Below are positions 17,971 to 26,371 of a stretch of DNA of 64,000 bases, one piece after another. The translations under genes and the position numbers were made by a program. The notes beneath the pieces were generated by a model that was given only the letters and a program-made list of their open reading frames with translations, was not told where the DNA came from and searched no databases. How positions within the stretch are numbered: the stretch's first letter is position 1; each line of letters starts with the position of its first letter. Origin of the DNA: Kribbella solani (GTDB lineage Bacteria > Actinomycetota > Actinomycetes > Propionibacteriales > Kribbellaceae); the NCBI RefSeq assembly GCF_014205295.1, contig NZ_JACHNF010000001.1, positions 4,464,001 to 4,528,000 on the forward strand, read 5' to 3'.

Positions 17971-18558
17971 TTACCGAAACCCGAGCAGCCCCATGCCGAT
18001 CAGCCGCTGATTCGCGGCACTTCGTTCGGCCAGCGGACCGGGCGCGAACACCGGATCGTCCAGCGTCGCCGCCAGCACCGGCTCGAGCAGCATCGGCCCG
18101 AGAGTCAGGAACAGCGCCTGGTACGGGGCCCAGCGCGCGTCTGCCTCGTCGATCGGCTCGGTGCGTAATGCAGCCAGATGCCGGCGAGCGCCTTCCAGTA
18201 GCTGCTGGAACACCGCGATCCCAGCCGGACCACCCTCCAGCAGCACCCTGCGCAGGTACTTCCGCCGCAGCTCGTCCGAGCCGAACAGCCGTGCCGTCAC
18301 CTGACCGAGCGCGGCCAGATCCGCGGCGTCGAGCTTGGCCAGGCCTTCGTCGAAGGTGTTCAGCACGTCCTCGTCGACGGCGGCCCGCAGCCCGTCCTTG
18401 GAGCCGTAGTGGTGCCGCAGCAACGCATGCGACACGCCCGCCTCGGTGGCGATCGCGCGTGTCGACGTCGCCTCGAACCCGTGCTCGGCGAACAGCTTCA
18501 GCGCCGCCAGCCGCAACCGTGCCCGCGCGGTCAGGTCCGAGGATCGTGCGTCAACCAT
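17971..18558 (-). CDS. TetR family transcriptional regulator
   Basis: A 195-residue one-component regulator. The N-terminal helix-turn-helix (about residues 25-50) reads TSTRAIATEAGVSHALLRHH, followed by YGSKDGL. The C-terminal ligand-binding region is helical and unassigned. Its ATG abuts the stop of the upstream acyltransferase gene (TGA then ATG, no gap), so the two are co-translated. An 18-bp palindrome at the promoter of that operon (19646-19663) is the obvious candidate binding site, making it a probable autoregulator. Confidence 0.92.
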   Translation of the reverse strand: MVDARSSDLTARARLRLAALKLFAEHGFEATSTRAIATEAGVSHALLRHHYGSKDGLRAAVDEDVLNTFDEGLAKLDAADLAALGQVTARLFGSDELRRKYLRRVLLEGGPAGIAVFQQLLEGARRHLAALRTEPIDEADARWAPYQALFLTLGPMLLEPVLAATLDDPVFAPGPLAERSAANQRLIGMGLLGFR

Positions 18559-19665
18559 TCAGGCTCCAACCCAGGCTCGGAGGTACGGGACGCGGCGCAG
18601 CCCCGCCGCCAGGATGAAGCTGACCGGCAACGCGACCGCGCCGACCAGCAGGAACTTCACCAGCGGCGCGGCGGCCAGGTCGCGGACGAACAGCTGCAGT
18701 ACGACAACCACCGGCACATGCACGATATACACGGTGAACGACGCCGCCCCCAGCCGGGCCAGGAACACGTTCGGCCGGTTCGCGTACTCGCGGAAGAGCA
18801 CCACCAGACCGACGCACAACGTCACGCACATCGCGCTCTCGACCGTCGACCACACCAACGAACGCACGCCCGTACCGCCCGGTGCATAGAACCGCGACAA
18901 CGCGGGCAGCGCGGCGTACTGCGCTGCCGCGAGCCCGCCGCCGATCGCCAAGCAGGTGTACCCGACCCGCCGCGTGATGCCGGTCAGCCAGCCGTACCGG
19001 TACGCAAGCAGTCCGGCGACGAACAGCCCGCCGTACTGGACCAGGTCGGACGGCTCCGCCTGGATGAACTCGAGGATGCCGATCCAGGTGTCGACCGGCC
19101 ACTTGATCCGGATCGCGTACGTGCCGAGCGCGATCACCGCGGTGCCGGCGACGATCATCCGGGTGGTCAGAGGGCGTGGCTCCTGGACGACCGGGCGGCG
19201 GTGGATCACGGTGCGCCAGGCGGCGTACAGGATCGCGTACACCAGCAGGTGCTGAAGGAACCAGAGGTGGGCGAAGGAGAACTCCGGATACTCGCCGTAC
19301 GTGCGGTGGTGCAGGTACATCAGCAGCGGAACGATCACCGCGACACCGAACAGGAACGGCGCGCCGATCCGGCGGAAGCGGTCGAGCAGGAACCGGCGGC
19401 CGCCCTTGCGCTCGTACGACCGAGGCAGCAGGTACGCCGAGATCGCGAAGAACAGGCTCATGAAGAACGCCCCGTTCACCACTGTGAACCGCTCCAGCGG
19501 CTCCCACCGCTCGGTCCCCTGCACGTACCACCAGTCCGGCGGCCCGTACGGCTGCGCGACGTGATGCAAAACCACCAGCACCACCAGGCCGAGCTTGAGG
19601 CGGTCCAGGTAGTGCAATTGGGTTGACTGTCCAGTTGGATTATTAGCTGTCCACATGGACAGCAT
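18559..19665 (-). CDS. Acyltransferase family 3 membrane protein
   Basis: A 368-residue multipass acyltransferase of the OafA/YrhL/OPgC type with about ten helices. The family signature His is in LVVLVVLHHVAQPY near the N-terminus after the characteristic YLDRLK, and AISAYLLPRSYERKGGRRFL forms the second cytoplasmic motif. It probably O-acylates an envelope glycan or lipid. The start is placed at 19665 or 19656, not at 19692, because the first codons of the longer frame lie inside the terminator hairpin at 19679-19704. It is followed without gap by the tetR gene. Confidence 0.85.
   Translation of the reverse strand: MLSMWTANNPTGQSTQLHYLDRLKLGLVVLVVLHHVAQPYGPPDWWYVQGTERWEPLERFTVVNGAFFMSLFFAISAYLLPRSYERKGGRRFLLDRFRRIGAPFLFGVAVIVPLLMYLHHRTYGEYPEFSFAHLWFLQHLLVYAILYAAWRTVIHRRPVVQEPRPLTTRMIVAGTAVIALGTYAIRIKWPVDTWIGILEFIQAEPSDLVQYGGLFVAGLLAYRYGWLTGITRRVGYTCLAIGGGLAAAQYAALPALSRFYAPGGTGVRSLVWSTVESAMCVTLCVGLVVLFREYANRPNVFLARLGAASFTVYIVHVPVVVVLQLFVRDLAAAPLVKFLLVGAVALPVSFILAAGLRRVPYLRAWVGA
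19646..19663. promoter_or_regulatory. Candidate TetR operator palindrome
   Basis: GCTGTCC (19646-19652) and GGACAGC (19657-19663) form a perfect inverted repeat around ACAT, at the 5' end of the acyltransferase-tetR operon. A second CTGTCCA half-site lies at 19627-19633. Position and symmetry suit the TetR encoded in the operon. The palindrome overlaps the first codons if ATG 19665 is used. Confidence 0.55.
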
Positions 19666-19678
19666 GTTACGAACGAAA

Positions 19679-19704
19679 GCGCCGTGACCCAACGGTCACG
19701 GCGC
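19679..19704 (-). terminator. Terminator of small gene 19726-20104
   Basis: An 11-bp perfect stem (GCGCCGTGACC, complement at 19694-19704) with a CAAC loop, followed on the minus strand by TTTCGTT. Confidence 0.8.
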
Positions 19705-19725
19705 AGGTTCAGGGTGTTCCCAGGG

Positions 19726-20104
19726 TCAGGAGGTCTGCCGGGTGAGGAGGAGTTCGACCGGCGCGGTGCTGCCAAGCCAGTGCAGCTTCGCGACCTGGTC
19801 GGTGCTGGAGATCAGGCGGAGGCCGGGGACGCCCTCGACCTCGCCCTCGTGGTCCTTCGCGGCCAGGTGGGTCACTACCTCGGCGATCTCCGGACCGTTC
19901 ATCCACTCGATCCGGGCCCGGTCGGGGCGGGCCTGCCACATGTCCACCCAGGCGACCGGGTCATCGGTGAACAGGGTCGTCCGGAGGATCATCGACACCG
20001 CGCCGAGCAGGGTCGCGGCGGGGGGTGGCGGTCAGCTCCAGCAGGGCGCGCTCCGGCCCGGACAGTTCGTCCGCGACCAGGGTCGCGTCGGCACTCGAAT
20101 TCAC
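19726..20104 (-). pseudogene. Small hypothetical gene interrupted by +1 frameshift in a six-C run
   Basis: Two overlapping frames read as one protein if a single C is removed from the run at 20020-20025. The first frame starts GTG at 20102-20104 and gives MNSSADATLVADELSGPER then ALLELTATP. The second gives AATLLGAVSMILRTTLF and continues to the stop at 19726 with VAWVDMWQARPDRARIEW. The joined product would be 125 residues; as given, the first frame terminates about 20 codons later. Function is unknown. Sequencing error, decay or slippage are all possible. If translated only from the internal ATG (19998) it would be a 90-residue protein. Confidence 0.6.
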
Positions 20105-20202
20105 CCGGCGGAGCTTGCCACACCGACCGGCTTTGCTCTGGGCAGACTTGCCGTCAGCAGAAAAGGTGGGATGCGACGTTCCGCCCGGTCAGGGTTGATC
20201 AC

Positions 20203-20796
20203 ATGGCAGAAGACATCAAACCGCCGATGTTCAACGAGACCGCGCGGCAGCGGTTGCTCGGACAGCGGATCGTAGTACTGGACGGAGCCCTCGACGACGA
20301 CAACGGGACCTTGCTGGCCACCCAGATCCTGACTCTGGCGGCCGAGGACCCGGACACCGACATCGCCTTCTGGATTCACTCCCCCGGCGGCTCGGTGCCG
20401 TCGATGCTGGCGATCCGGGACGTGATGCGGCTGGTGCCGTGCGACGTGTCGACGCTGGCGATCGGGCTCGCCTGCAGCGCCGGTCAGTTCCTGCTGTCCG
20501 CGGGTACGCCGGGCAAGCGGTTCGCGCTCCGGCACGCCCGGATACTGATGCACCAGGGCTCGGCCGGGATCGGCGGCTCCGCGGCCGAGATCGAGATCCA
20601 GGCGAACGACCTGCGGCAGATCCGCGACACCGTCCTCGGGCTGATCGCCACCGACACCGGGCAGCCGTTCGAGGTCGTGCACGAGGACTCGCTGCACGAT
20701 CACTGGTACACCGCCGACGAGGCCCGCGAGTACGGATTCATCGACCACATCGTCGAGTCCTTCGACCAGGTACTGCCCAGGAGGTCCGCCGCATGA
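20203..20796 (+). CDS. ATP-dependent Clp protease proteolytic subunit, accessory copy 1
   Basis: A 197-residue ClpP homologue (serine protease S14). The catalytic Ser sits in GLACSAGQFLLSAG, His in ARILMHQG, and Asp in the HEDSLHDHWYTADEA segment, so it should be active. It differs from housekeeping ClpP in the Ser loop. The pair with the next gene resembles the clpP3-clpP4 operon of Streptomyces, which is induced when clpP1P2 fails. No ClpX/ClpC or PopR-like regulator is encoded beside it. A GGCA-N4-TGCC palindrome at 20141-20152 lies in its promoter region. Confidence 0.92.
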   Translation: MAEDIKPPMFNETARQRLLGQRIVVLDGALDDDNGTLLATQILTLAAEDPDTDIAFWIHSPGGSVPSMLAIRDVMRLVPCDVSTLAIGLACSAGQFLLSAGTPGKRFALRHARILMHQGSAGIGGSAAEIEIQANDLRQIRDTVLGLIATDTGQPFEVVHEDSLHDHWYTADEAREYGFIDHIVESFDQVLPRRSAA

Positions 20797-21401
20797 GCAG
20801 CTACACCATTCCGAACGTGATCGCCCAGCACCCGCGCGGTGAGCGGATCATGGACGTGTACTCGCATCTCCTCAGCGAGCGGATCATCTACCTCGGTACG
20901 GCGATCGACGCCGGGGTCGCGAACGCGCTGATCGCCCAGCTGCTGCACCTCGAGGTCGACAAGCCCGACCAGGAGATCAACCTCTACATCAACTGCGAGG
21001 GCGGCGACATGACCGCGATGCTCGCGATCTACGACACCATGCAGTACATCCAGTCGCCGGTCGCGACGTTCTGCGTCGGTCAGGCGATCTCGGCCGGCGC
21101 GGTGCTGCTGGCCGGTGGCGCGGAGGGACGGCGGGCCGTCCTTCCGCACGCTCGGGTCGTGCTGCACCAGCCGGCCGCGCGCGGCCAGGGCACCATCCCG
21201 GACCTGATCCTGCAGGCCGACGAGGTGGTCCGGGTCCGCGCGCAGGTCGAGTCGATCCTGTCCCGGCACACCGGTCAGACCATCGAACAGCTCCGCCACG
21301 ACACCGACCGCGACCACGTACTGACCGCGGAAGGCGCGCGGGCGTACGGGCTCGTCGACCACGTGATCACCGAACGGGTTCCCCTTCCGGCGCTCGCCTA
21401 G
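20793..21401 (+). CDS. ATP-dependent Clp protease proteolytic subunit, accessory copy 2
   Basis: A 202-residue ClpP homologue. The triad is visible: Ser in CVGQAISAGAVLLAGG, His in ARVVLHQP, Asp in LRHDTDRDHVLTAEGA. ATG at 20793 overlaps the stop of copy 1 (ATGA), with AGGAGG upstream, so equal amounts are expected. The two probably form a mixed tetradecamer, as known for paired actinobacterial ClpP proteins. Confidence 0.93.
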   Translation: MSSYTIPNVIAQHPRGERIMDVYSHLLSERIIYLGTAIDAGVANALIAQLLHLEVDKPDQEINLYINCEGGDMTAMLAIYDTMQYIQSPVATFCVGQAISAGAVLLAGGAEGRRAVLPHARVVLHQPAARGQGTIPDLILQADEVVRVRAQVESILSRHTGQTIEQLRHDTDRDHVLTAEGARAYGLVDHVITERVPLPALA

Positions 21402-21413
21402 TGACCCAGGACG

Positions 21414-22493
21414 TCAGGTGGCCGCGCCGAGGATCTTGTCCGCGACGGCCGCGTGATGGGCGAGGTCGAGTTTCGGGTTGCCGACCCGGTTCGTCAGGTA
21501 CGCGTACGCGATCTGCCGGTCCGGGTCGGCCCAGCCGATGCAGCAGTTGCTGCCGTTGTGACCGAACGTACGGGGGCTGCTGAGCGAACCGAGCGACGTC
21601 GGCGCGCCTTCCAGCCAGCGCGGTCCGCCGAGCTGGAAGCCCTGCGACCACCGGATCGGCGCCCGCGCGGTCCGGTCCAGCTCGCCTTCGCTGCTCGGCT
21701 CCACCGCGATCGCCAGCGTCTCCGGATCGAGCAACGCACCGACCAGCAGCCCTTGGTAGAACGTGGCGAGATCCCGGGCCGTCGTCGAGATCCCAGCAGC
21801 CGGTACGACGGCCGCGCGCGTACTGCGCCGGTTCAGCACCGACTGCACCACCGGTCCGGCCGCGCCACCGGCTTTGATCGGTACGCGCCGGTTCCACTGC
21901 TCCGCGGGCAGTCCGAGGTACGTGTCGGTCAGGCCGAGCGGATCGAGCACACCACGCCGTACCAGCTCCTCGATCGGGTGGCCGCCGCATCGGCGCGCGA
22001 CCTCGGCGAGTACGAAACCGAACGCCAGCGGGCTGTACGCGACGGTCTCGATCGGCCAGCGTGGTTTGGCGTCCTCGATCCGGCGCAGCGCCCGCGCCCA
22101 GTCGGTCATCGCGCGCGCCTCACCGATGAACGAGCCGGCGTTCGACAGTCCGGACCGGTGCCGGAGCATGTGCCGGACGGTGATCTCGCGTTTCCCGTTC
22201 CGCCCGAACTCCGGCCAGTACGCCGCCACCGCATCGTCCAGGTGCAGCCGGCCGGACTCGACCAGCTGGTGGATCACGATCGCGACGAACGGTTTGCTCG
22301 CGGAGAAGATCCAGAACAACGCGCTCGGCTCACACCCGAAGGACAGGTCGACCGCCACCCGCCCGTTGCGGACCACGCAGAGCTGCGCGACCGCGCCCCG
22401 CGCTCGCACCAGCTCGACCGCGGCGGCCAGCCCCGCCGGGTCCAGCCCGGCCTCCCCCGGCTCGCACGTACCACCGAACTCCATGAATCCCAC
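21414..22493 (-). CDS. Serine hydrolase, beta-lactamase-related (class C / EstB type)
   Basis: A 359-residue penicillin-binding-protein-like esterase. The SxxK nucleophile motif is SASK (about residue 64, in FWIFSASKPFVAIVIHQ), the YxN-type second motif is YSPLAFG, and the third motif is FGHNGSN. There is no signal peptide, so a cytoplasmic esterase or peptidase is likelier than a secreted beta-lactamase. The start may be ATG 22493 or ATG 22484. It converges on the second clpP gene with 12 nt between stops. Confidence 0.88.
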   Translation of the reverse strand: MGFMEFGGTCEPGEAGLDPAGLAAAVELVRARGAVAQLCVVRNGRVAVDLSFGCEPSALFWIFSASKPFVAIVIHQLVESGRLHLDDAVAAYWPEFGRNGKREITVRHMLRHRSGLSNAGSFIGEARAMTDWARALRRIEDAKPRWPIETVAYSPLAFGFVLAEVARRCGGHPIEELVRRGVLDPLGLTDTYLGLPAEQWNRRVPIKAGGAAGPVVQSVLNRRSTRAAVVPAAGISTTARDLATFYQGLLVGALLDPETLAIAVEPSSEGELDRTARAPIRWSQGFQLGGPRWLEGAPTSLGSLSSPRTFGHNGSNCCIGWADPDRQIAYAYLTNRVGNPKLDLAHHAAVADKILGAAT

Positions 22494-22554
22494 TGTGCCT
22501 GCCGCAGCAAACAGTTGGGGCGTCGGGCGGGCAGAATTGCCCTAGTGTCGAACG

Positions 22555-23283
22555 GTGAGTGTTCCTGAGGCCAGGCCGCGGCCTGACAACGAAGTTGAGC
22601 GGGTACTGGCGGTGGTCGCGCATCCGGACGACATCGACTTCGGCGGTGCCGGCTCGATCGCATTGTGGACCAAGGCCGGAATCGAAGTGCACTACTGCAT
22701 CGTCACGGACGGTCAGGCCGGCGGGTTCGAGCCGGATCGCGACCGGGCCGAGATCCCGGCCGTCCGCCGCGCCGAGCAGACCGCCGCGGCACAGCACGTC
22801 GGCGTCCACGACCTGCACTTTCTCGGCTACCAGGACGGTGCCGTGGAGGCGACGCCGCAGCTGGTCCGCGAGCTGAGCCGGCTGATTCGCAAGGTTCGCC
22901 CGCAGCGCCTGCTCAGCCAGTCGCCGGAGCGCTGGTGGTCACGGCTGCAGGTATCCCACCCGGATCATCTCGCTGCTGCCGAGGCGACCGTGCGCGCGTT
23001 CTACCCGGCGGCCGGCAACCCGTACGCGTACCCGGAGCTGTCTGAGGAAGCCTGGGATGTCGGCGAGTTGTGGATGATGGAACATCCGGAGAGCAACCAC
23101 TACGTCGACATCACCGACACCTTCGACCAGAAGCTTGCGGCGCTCAGGTCACACGCCAGCCAGCATCGCGACCCCGACGGACTCGCGGCCGGCATGCGTA
23201 CCTACTCCGGCGAGCTCGCTGCCGCCGCCGGGTTCCCCGCGAACCACTACGCCGAATCGTTCGCGGTGATCCGGCTCGGCTGA
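22555..23283 (+). CDS. PIG-L / LmbE family deacetylase
   Basis: A 242-residue zinc-dependent N-acetylglucosaminyl deacetylase-type hydrolase, the family of MshB and Mca. Metal ligands are in VVAHPDDIDFGGAGS (AHPDD) and SHPDHLAAAE (HPDH). Related actinobacterial proteins act on GlcNAc-Ins, mycothiol conjugates or antibiotics; the exact substrate is not clear. GTG start at 22555 is preceded at the right distance by TAGTGT, suggesting a leaderless mRNA. Confidence 0.88.
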   Translation: MSVPEARPRPDNEVERVLAVVAHPDDIDFGGAGSIALWTKAGIEVHYCIVTDGQAGGFEPDRDRAEIPAVRRAEQTAAAQHVGVHDLHFLGYQDGAVEATPQLVRELSRLIRKVRPQRLLSQSPERWWSRLQVSHPDHLAAAEATVRAFYPAAGNPYAYPELSEEAWDVGELWMMEHPESNHYVDITDTFDQKLAALRSHASQHRDPDGLAAGMRTYSGELAAAAGFPANHYAESFAVIRLG

Positions 23284-23327
23284 CAATTGTTTTGCTTCTT
23301 CGGTACTTGAGCAGTCAGGGTGCGGGC

Positions 23328-24059
23328 ATGACGATTTCTCATGCGGTGGTTGGGGACGGGCCGGACGTACTGCTGGTGCACGCCGGCGTGGCCGATGCGC
23401 GGATGTGGGCCGGCCTGGTGGACGAGCTCAAGGGCGACCATCGGGTGATCACGGTGGATCTGCGCGGCTACGGAGAGACACCGCTGGAAGTTGGCGCGGA
23501 CTATTCCGACGCTGGCGACCTGCTCGCGCTGCTGGACGAGGTCGGGGCCACTGCGGTCACCGCGGTCGGGGCCTCGTACGGCGGGTATGTCGTCCAGCAG
23601 GCGGCGAGCCGCGCCCCGGAGCGATTCGCCCGGTTGGTACTGGTTTGCGCGCCGACCGACAACGTGGAACCCGACGAGGACCTTCGCGCGCTGTGGACCG
23701 AGGAGAACGAGCTCATCGAGGCCGATGACATTGCCGGCGCGACCGACTTGAACGTACGCAACTGGATCGGCCCTGACGCCGACGACGATGCCCGCGAACT
23801 GCTCCGGGCCATGCAGCAGCGCGCGTTCGAAGTACAGATCGCGGCCGGTGACGTGAACAACGAGGAGTACGCCATCGAGCCGGAGAAGATCACCGCGCCG
23901 GTCCGGTTGATCACCGGTGGCAACGACTACCGGTTCTTCGCCGACAGCGCCGACTACCTGGCCGAGCGCCTGCCGAACCCGGAACGCGTGCACCTGCCCT
24001 GGGCCGGCCACCTGCCGACGCTCGAACGCCCGGCCGAAGCGCTGAAACTTATTTCCTGA
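23328..24059 (+). CDS. Alpha/beta-fold hydrolase
   Basis: A 243-residue cytoplasmic hydrolase. The nucleophile elbow is GASYGG (in VTAVGASYGGYVVQQ), the oxyanion His-Ala motif is LLVHAGVAD, and the catalytic His is in PWAGHLPTLERP near the C-terminus. The substrate is unknown. It follows the PIG-L gene by 44 nt on the same strand and may be co-transcribed. Confidence 0.88.
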   Translation: MTISHAVVGDGPDVLLVHAGVADARMWAGLVDELKGDHRVITVDLRGYGETPLEVGADYSDAGDLLALLDEVGATAVTAVGASYGGYVVQQAASRAPERFARLVLVCAPTDNVEPDEDLRALWTEENELIEADDIAGATDLNVRNWIGPDADDDARELLRAMQQRAFEVQIAAGDVNNEEYAIEPEKITAPVRLITGGNDYRFFADSADYLAERLPNPERVHLPWAGHLPTLERPAEALKLIS

Positions 24060-24118
24060 GTATTGCCTGAGCAGTTACCGAGCTGAGCGGACGCTGAGTT
24101 TCTGTTGACCGGCGGTTC

Positions 24119-24124
24119 TACAAT
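24119..24124 (+). promoter_or_regulatory. -10 element giving leaderless murT mRNA
   Basis: TACAAT ends six nt before the A of the murT ATG (24131), so transcription should start at or next to the start codon. There is no Shine-Dalgarno. Confidence 0.5.
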
Positions 24125-24130
24125 TTTGCT

Positions 24131-25483
24131 ATGCGCGAAACGGCCGCGATTGCTGTCGCCTGGGGCACCGCCACGCTCAGCCGCCGGCTCGGCCGCGGCG
24201 GCCAGGCACTCCCCGGCGCGATCGTCGACAGAATCGCGCCGGAATTACCCCGGAAATTAGCCGCAGAATTACCGCACGGCTGCATTCTGGTGACCGGTAC
24301 GAATGGCAAGACGACGACCACGAAACTGATCGTCGCGGCGCTCCGCCGGGGCGGCGAGACCGTCGTCACCAACGCCAGCGGCGCGAACCTGCGCGGCGGC
24401 GTCGTGTCGGCGCTGGTCTCGGCGGCCGATCTGCGCTGCCGGAGCCGCGCGACCATCGGGGTGTTCGAGGTCGACGAGGCGAGCCTTCGCCTGGTCGGGG
24501 CGGAGTTGCAGCCACGGCACATCGTGGTGCTGAACATTTTCCGCGACCAGCTCGACCGGTACGGCGAAGTCGACACCACCGCGGACCTGCTGGCGGAAGG
24601 CATCGCCGCGACGGGCGCGCGGCTGTACCTGAACGCGGACGATGCACGTGTCGCGAGTTTGGCCGGAGCAGCGGCGGAGCCGGGCCGGGTCAGCTATTTC
24701 GGGATCGATCAGCTGCCGGCCGGTCTGACCGCCGAGCGGACGGCGGCTGATTCGGATCGCTGCCCGAAGTGCGGCGAGCGGTTGACGTTCGGCCGGGTTT
24801 TCTACAGCCATCTCGGTCATTACAGCTGCCCGAACGGTGATTTCGCGCGGCCCGATCCGGATGTCGCCGTCACCGGGGTTTCGCGGGCGGACCTGGACGG
24901 TACCGAGTTCAGCGTGACCGCGGGCGGTTCGGTGCAGCGGATGCGGTACGGGTTGTCGGGGACGTACAACCTCTACAACGCGCTCGCGGCGGTCGGGCTG
25001 GCGACCGGGCTCGGGCTCGACCCGGCGGTGACGGCGGAGGCGGTGCGGACGACCGAGGCCGCGTTCGGGCGGGTGGAGAAGACCGAGTTGCAGGGCCGGA
25101 CGCTGTGGTTGCTGCTGATCAAGAACCCGGCAGGGTTCGCGCAGGTGCTGGACACGTTCCTGGTCGGGCGGTCGCATCCGCGGGTGCTGATCGCGGTCAA
25201 CGATCTGCCGGCCGACGGGCGGGACGTTTCGTGGTTGTGGGACGTACCGCTGGAGGGACTGTCGCGCGGCGGGCCGGAGGTGGTCACGGCCGGGACGCGG
25301 GCTGCTGAGATGGCTCTGCGGCTGCACTACGCCGGGACCGAGGCGTCGGTGGCGTCGAGCGTCGACGACGGGATCTCCCGGCTGTTGGCCGGGGTGCCGC
25401 GTGGTGGGGACGCGTACATCCTGCCGACATACACGGCGATGCTGCAGATCCGGAAAGCGCTGCGGCGGCGGGTGCACGAATGA
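24131..25483 (+). CDS. murT: Lipid II isoglutaminyl synthase, MurT subunit
   Basis: A 450-residue Mur-ligase-like ATPase that, with GatD, amidates D-Glu of lipid II to D-isoglutamine. The ATP-binding loop is VTGTNGKTTTTK (about residue 60). The family-specific zinc ribbon is present as CPKCGERLTFG and CPNGDFARPDPD around residues 215-240. The DUF1727 C-terminal domain follows (LIKNPAGFAQVL, VAVNDLPADGRDVSWLWDV-like). ATG overlaps a leaderless promoter; the stop overlaps gatD (ATGA). Confidence 0.95.
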   Translation: MRETAAIAVAWGTATLSRRLGRGGQALPGAIVDRIAPELPRKLAAELPHGCILVTGTNGKTTTTKLIVAALRRGGETVVTNASGANLRGGVVSALVSAADLRCRSRATIGVFEVDEASLRLVGAELQPRHIVVLNIFRDQLDRYGEVDTTADLLAEGIAATGARLYLNADDARVASLAGAAAEPGRVSYFGIDQLPAGLTAERTAADSDRCPKCGERLTFGRVFYSHLGHYSCPNGDFARPDPDVAVTGVSRADLDGTEFSVTAGGSVQRMRYGLSGTYNLYNALAAVGLATGLGLDPAVTAEAVRTTEAAFGRVEKTELQGRTLWLLLIKNPAGFAQVLDTFLVGRSHPRVLIAVNDLPADGRDVSWLWDVPLEGLSRGGPEVVTAGTRAAEMALRLHYAGTEASVASSVDDGISRLLAGVPRGGDAYILPTYTAMLQIRKALRRRVHE

Positions 25484-26265
25484 GATCGCTGCGGGTTGCC
25501 CATCTTTATCCCCGGGACCTCAATGTGTACGGGGACCTGGGGAATGTGATCACGCTCGCGAAAAGACTGGAATGGCGTGGATACCGGGCCGAGGTATTGC
25601 CGGTCGAACCGGGCCGGTCATTCGATTTCGGCGGGATCGATCTGGTTTTCGGCGGCGGCGGGCAGAATTCCGGGCAGCTGGCCTGTGCCAGCGATTTGTT
25701 GCGGTACCGGGACGAATTGTGCAAAATGTCCGCCGCCGGGGTGCCGATGCTGCTGATTTGTGGGAGTTATCAGCTGTTCGGGCGGGAATTTATCGATCTG
25801 GCCGGGCGGCGGGTGCCGGGGCTGGGGATCTTCCGGGCCGGAACCACCGCGAACCGGGAGCGGATGATCGGGAACATCGTGATCGACAGTCCGTTCGGGC
25901 AGCTGGTCGGGTTCGAGAATCATTCCGGCCGGACGGTGCTGGAGGCCGGGCAGGACGCGTTGGGCACGGTCCGGCAGGGATTCGGGAACAACGGCGGGAC
26001 CGGCGACGAAGGGGCCGTGTCCGGAAACACGATCGGCACGTACCTGCATGGGCCGGTGTTGCCGAAGAACCCGGCCCTCGCGGATCACCTGTTGCGATGC
26101 GCGTTACGGCGGCGGTACGGGATCGACGAGCTGGAGCCGCTGGACGACGAGCTGGCGGTGCGCGCGGCACGGGTCGCGACCGATCGCCCACAGGGCCGGA
26201 AGATCGTCCTCCGGCCCAGGCGACGTCGCCTGCACCGCCTCGCCGCCGTCGTCCGCGGGCTGTAG
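25480..26265 (+). CDS. gatD: Lipid II isoglutaminyl synthase, GatD glutaminase subunit
   Basis: A 261-residue class I glutamine amidotransferase supplying ammonia to MurT. The catalytic Cys is in LLICGSYQLFGREF (about residue 93) and the His in IGTYLHGPVLPKNP (about 188). The N-terminus LRVAHLYPRDLNVYGDLGNV is typical. An unusually Arg-rich C-terminus (RKIVLRPRRRRLHRL) may contact membrane lipids. It is translationally coupled to murT, and a terminator follows at 26328-26362. Confidence 0.95.
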   Translation: MRSLRVAHLYPRDLNVYGDLGNVITLAKRLEWRGYRAEVLPVEPGRSFDFGGIDLVFGGGGQNSGQLACASDLLRYRDELCKMSAAGVPMLLICGSYQLFGREFIDLAGRRVPGLGIFRAGTTANRERMIGNIVIDSPFGQLVGFENHSGRTVLEAGQDALGTVRQGFGNNGGTGDEGAVSGNTIGTYLHGPVLPKNPALADHLLRCALRRRYGIDELEPLDDELAVRAARVATDRPQGRKIVLRPRRRRLHRLAAVVRGL

Positions 26266-26327
26266 GCAGACCACCGCCGCAACGTCAGCCAGCCGCCCGG
26301 CGACGGGTGGGCAGTTCGTGGACATGG

Positions 26328-26362
26328 CACGTCCCGGGAGCCCGTCGGGGTCCCGGGACGTG
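26328..26362. terminator. Terminator between gatD and the C1B peptidase gene
   Basis: A 12-bp perfect stem (CACGTCCCGGGA at 26328-26339, complement at 26351-26362) with an 11-nt loop lies between convergent stops. Confidence 0.85.
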
Positions 26363-26371
26363 TGCGGTGGA

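Noticed and set aside
20137..20152. PopR-like operator before the accessory clpP pair
   Set aside because: TCTGGGCAGA and GGCA-N4-TGCC resemble but do not match the TCTGCC-N3-GGCAGA site I recall for Streptomyces, and no PopR gene is nearby.
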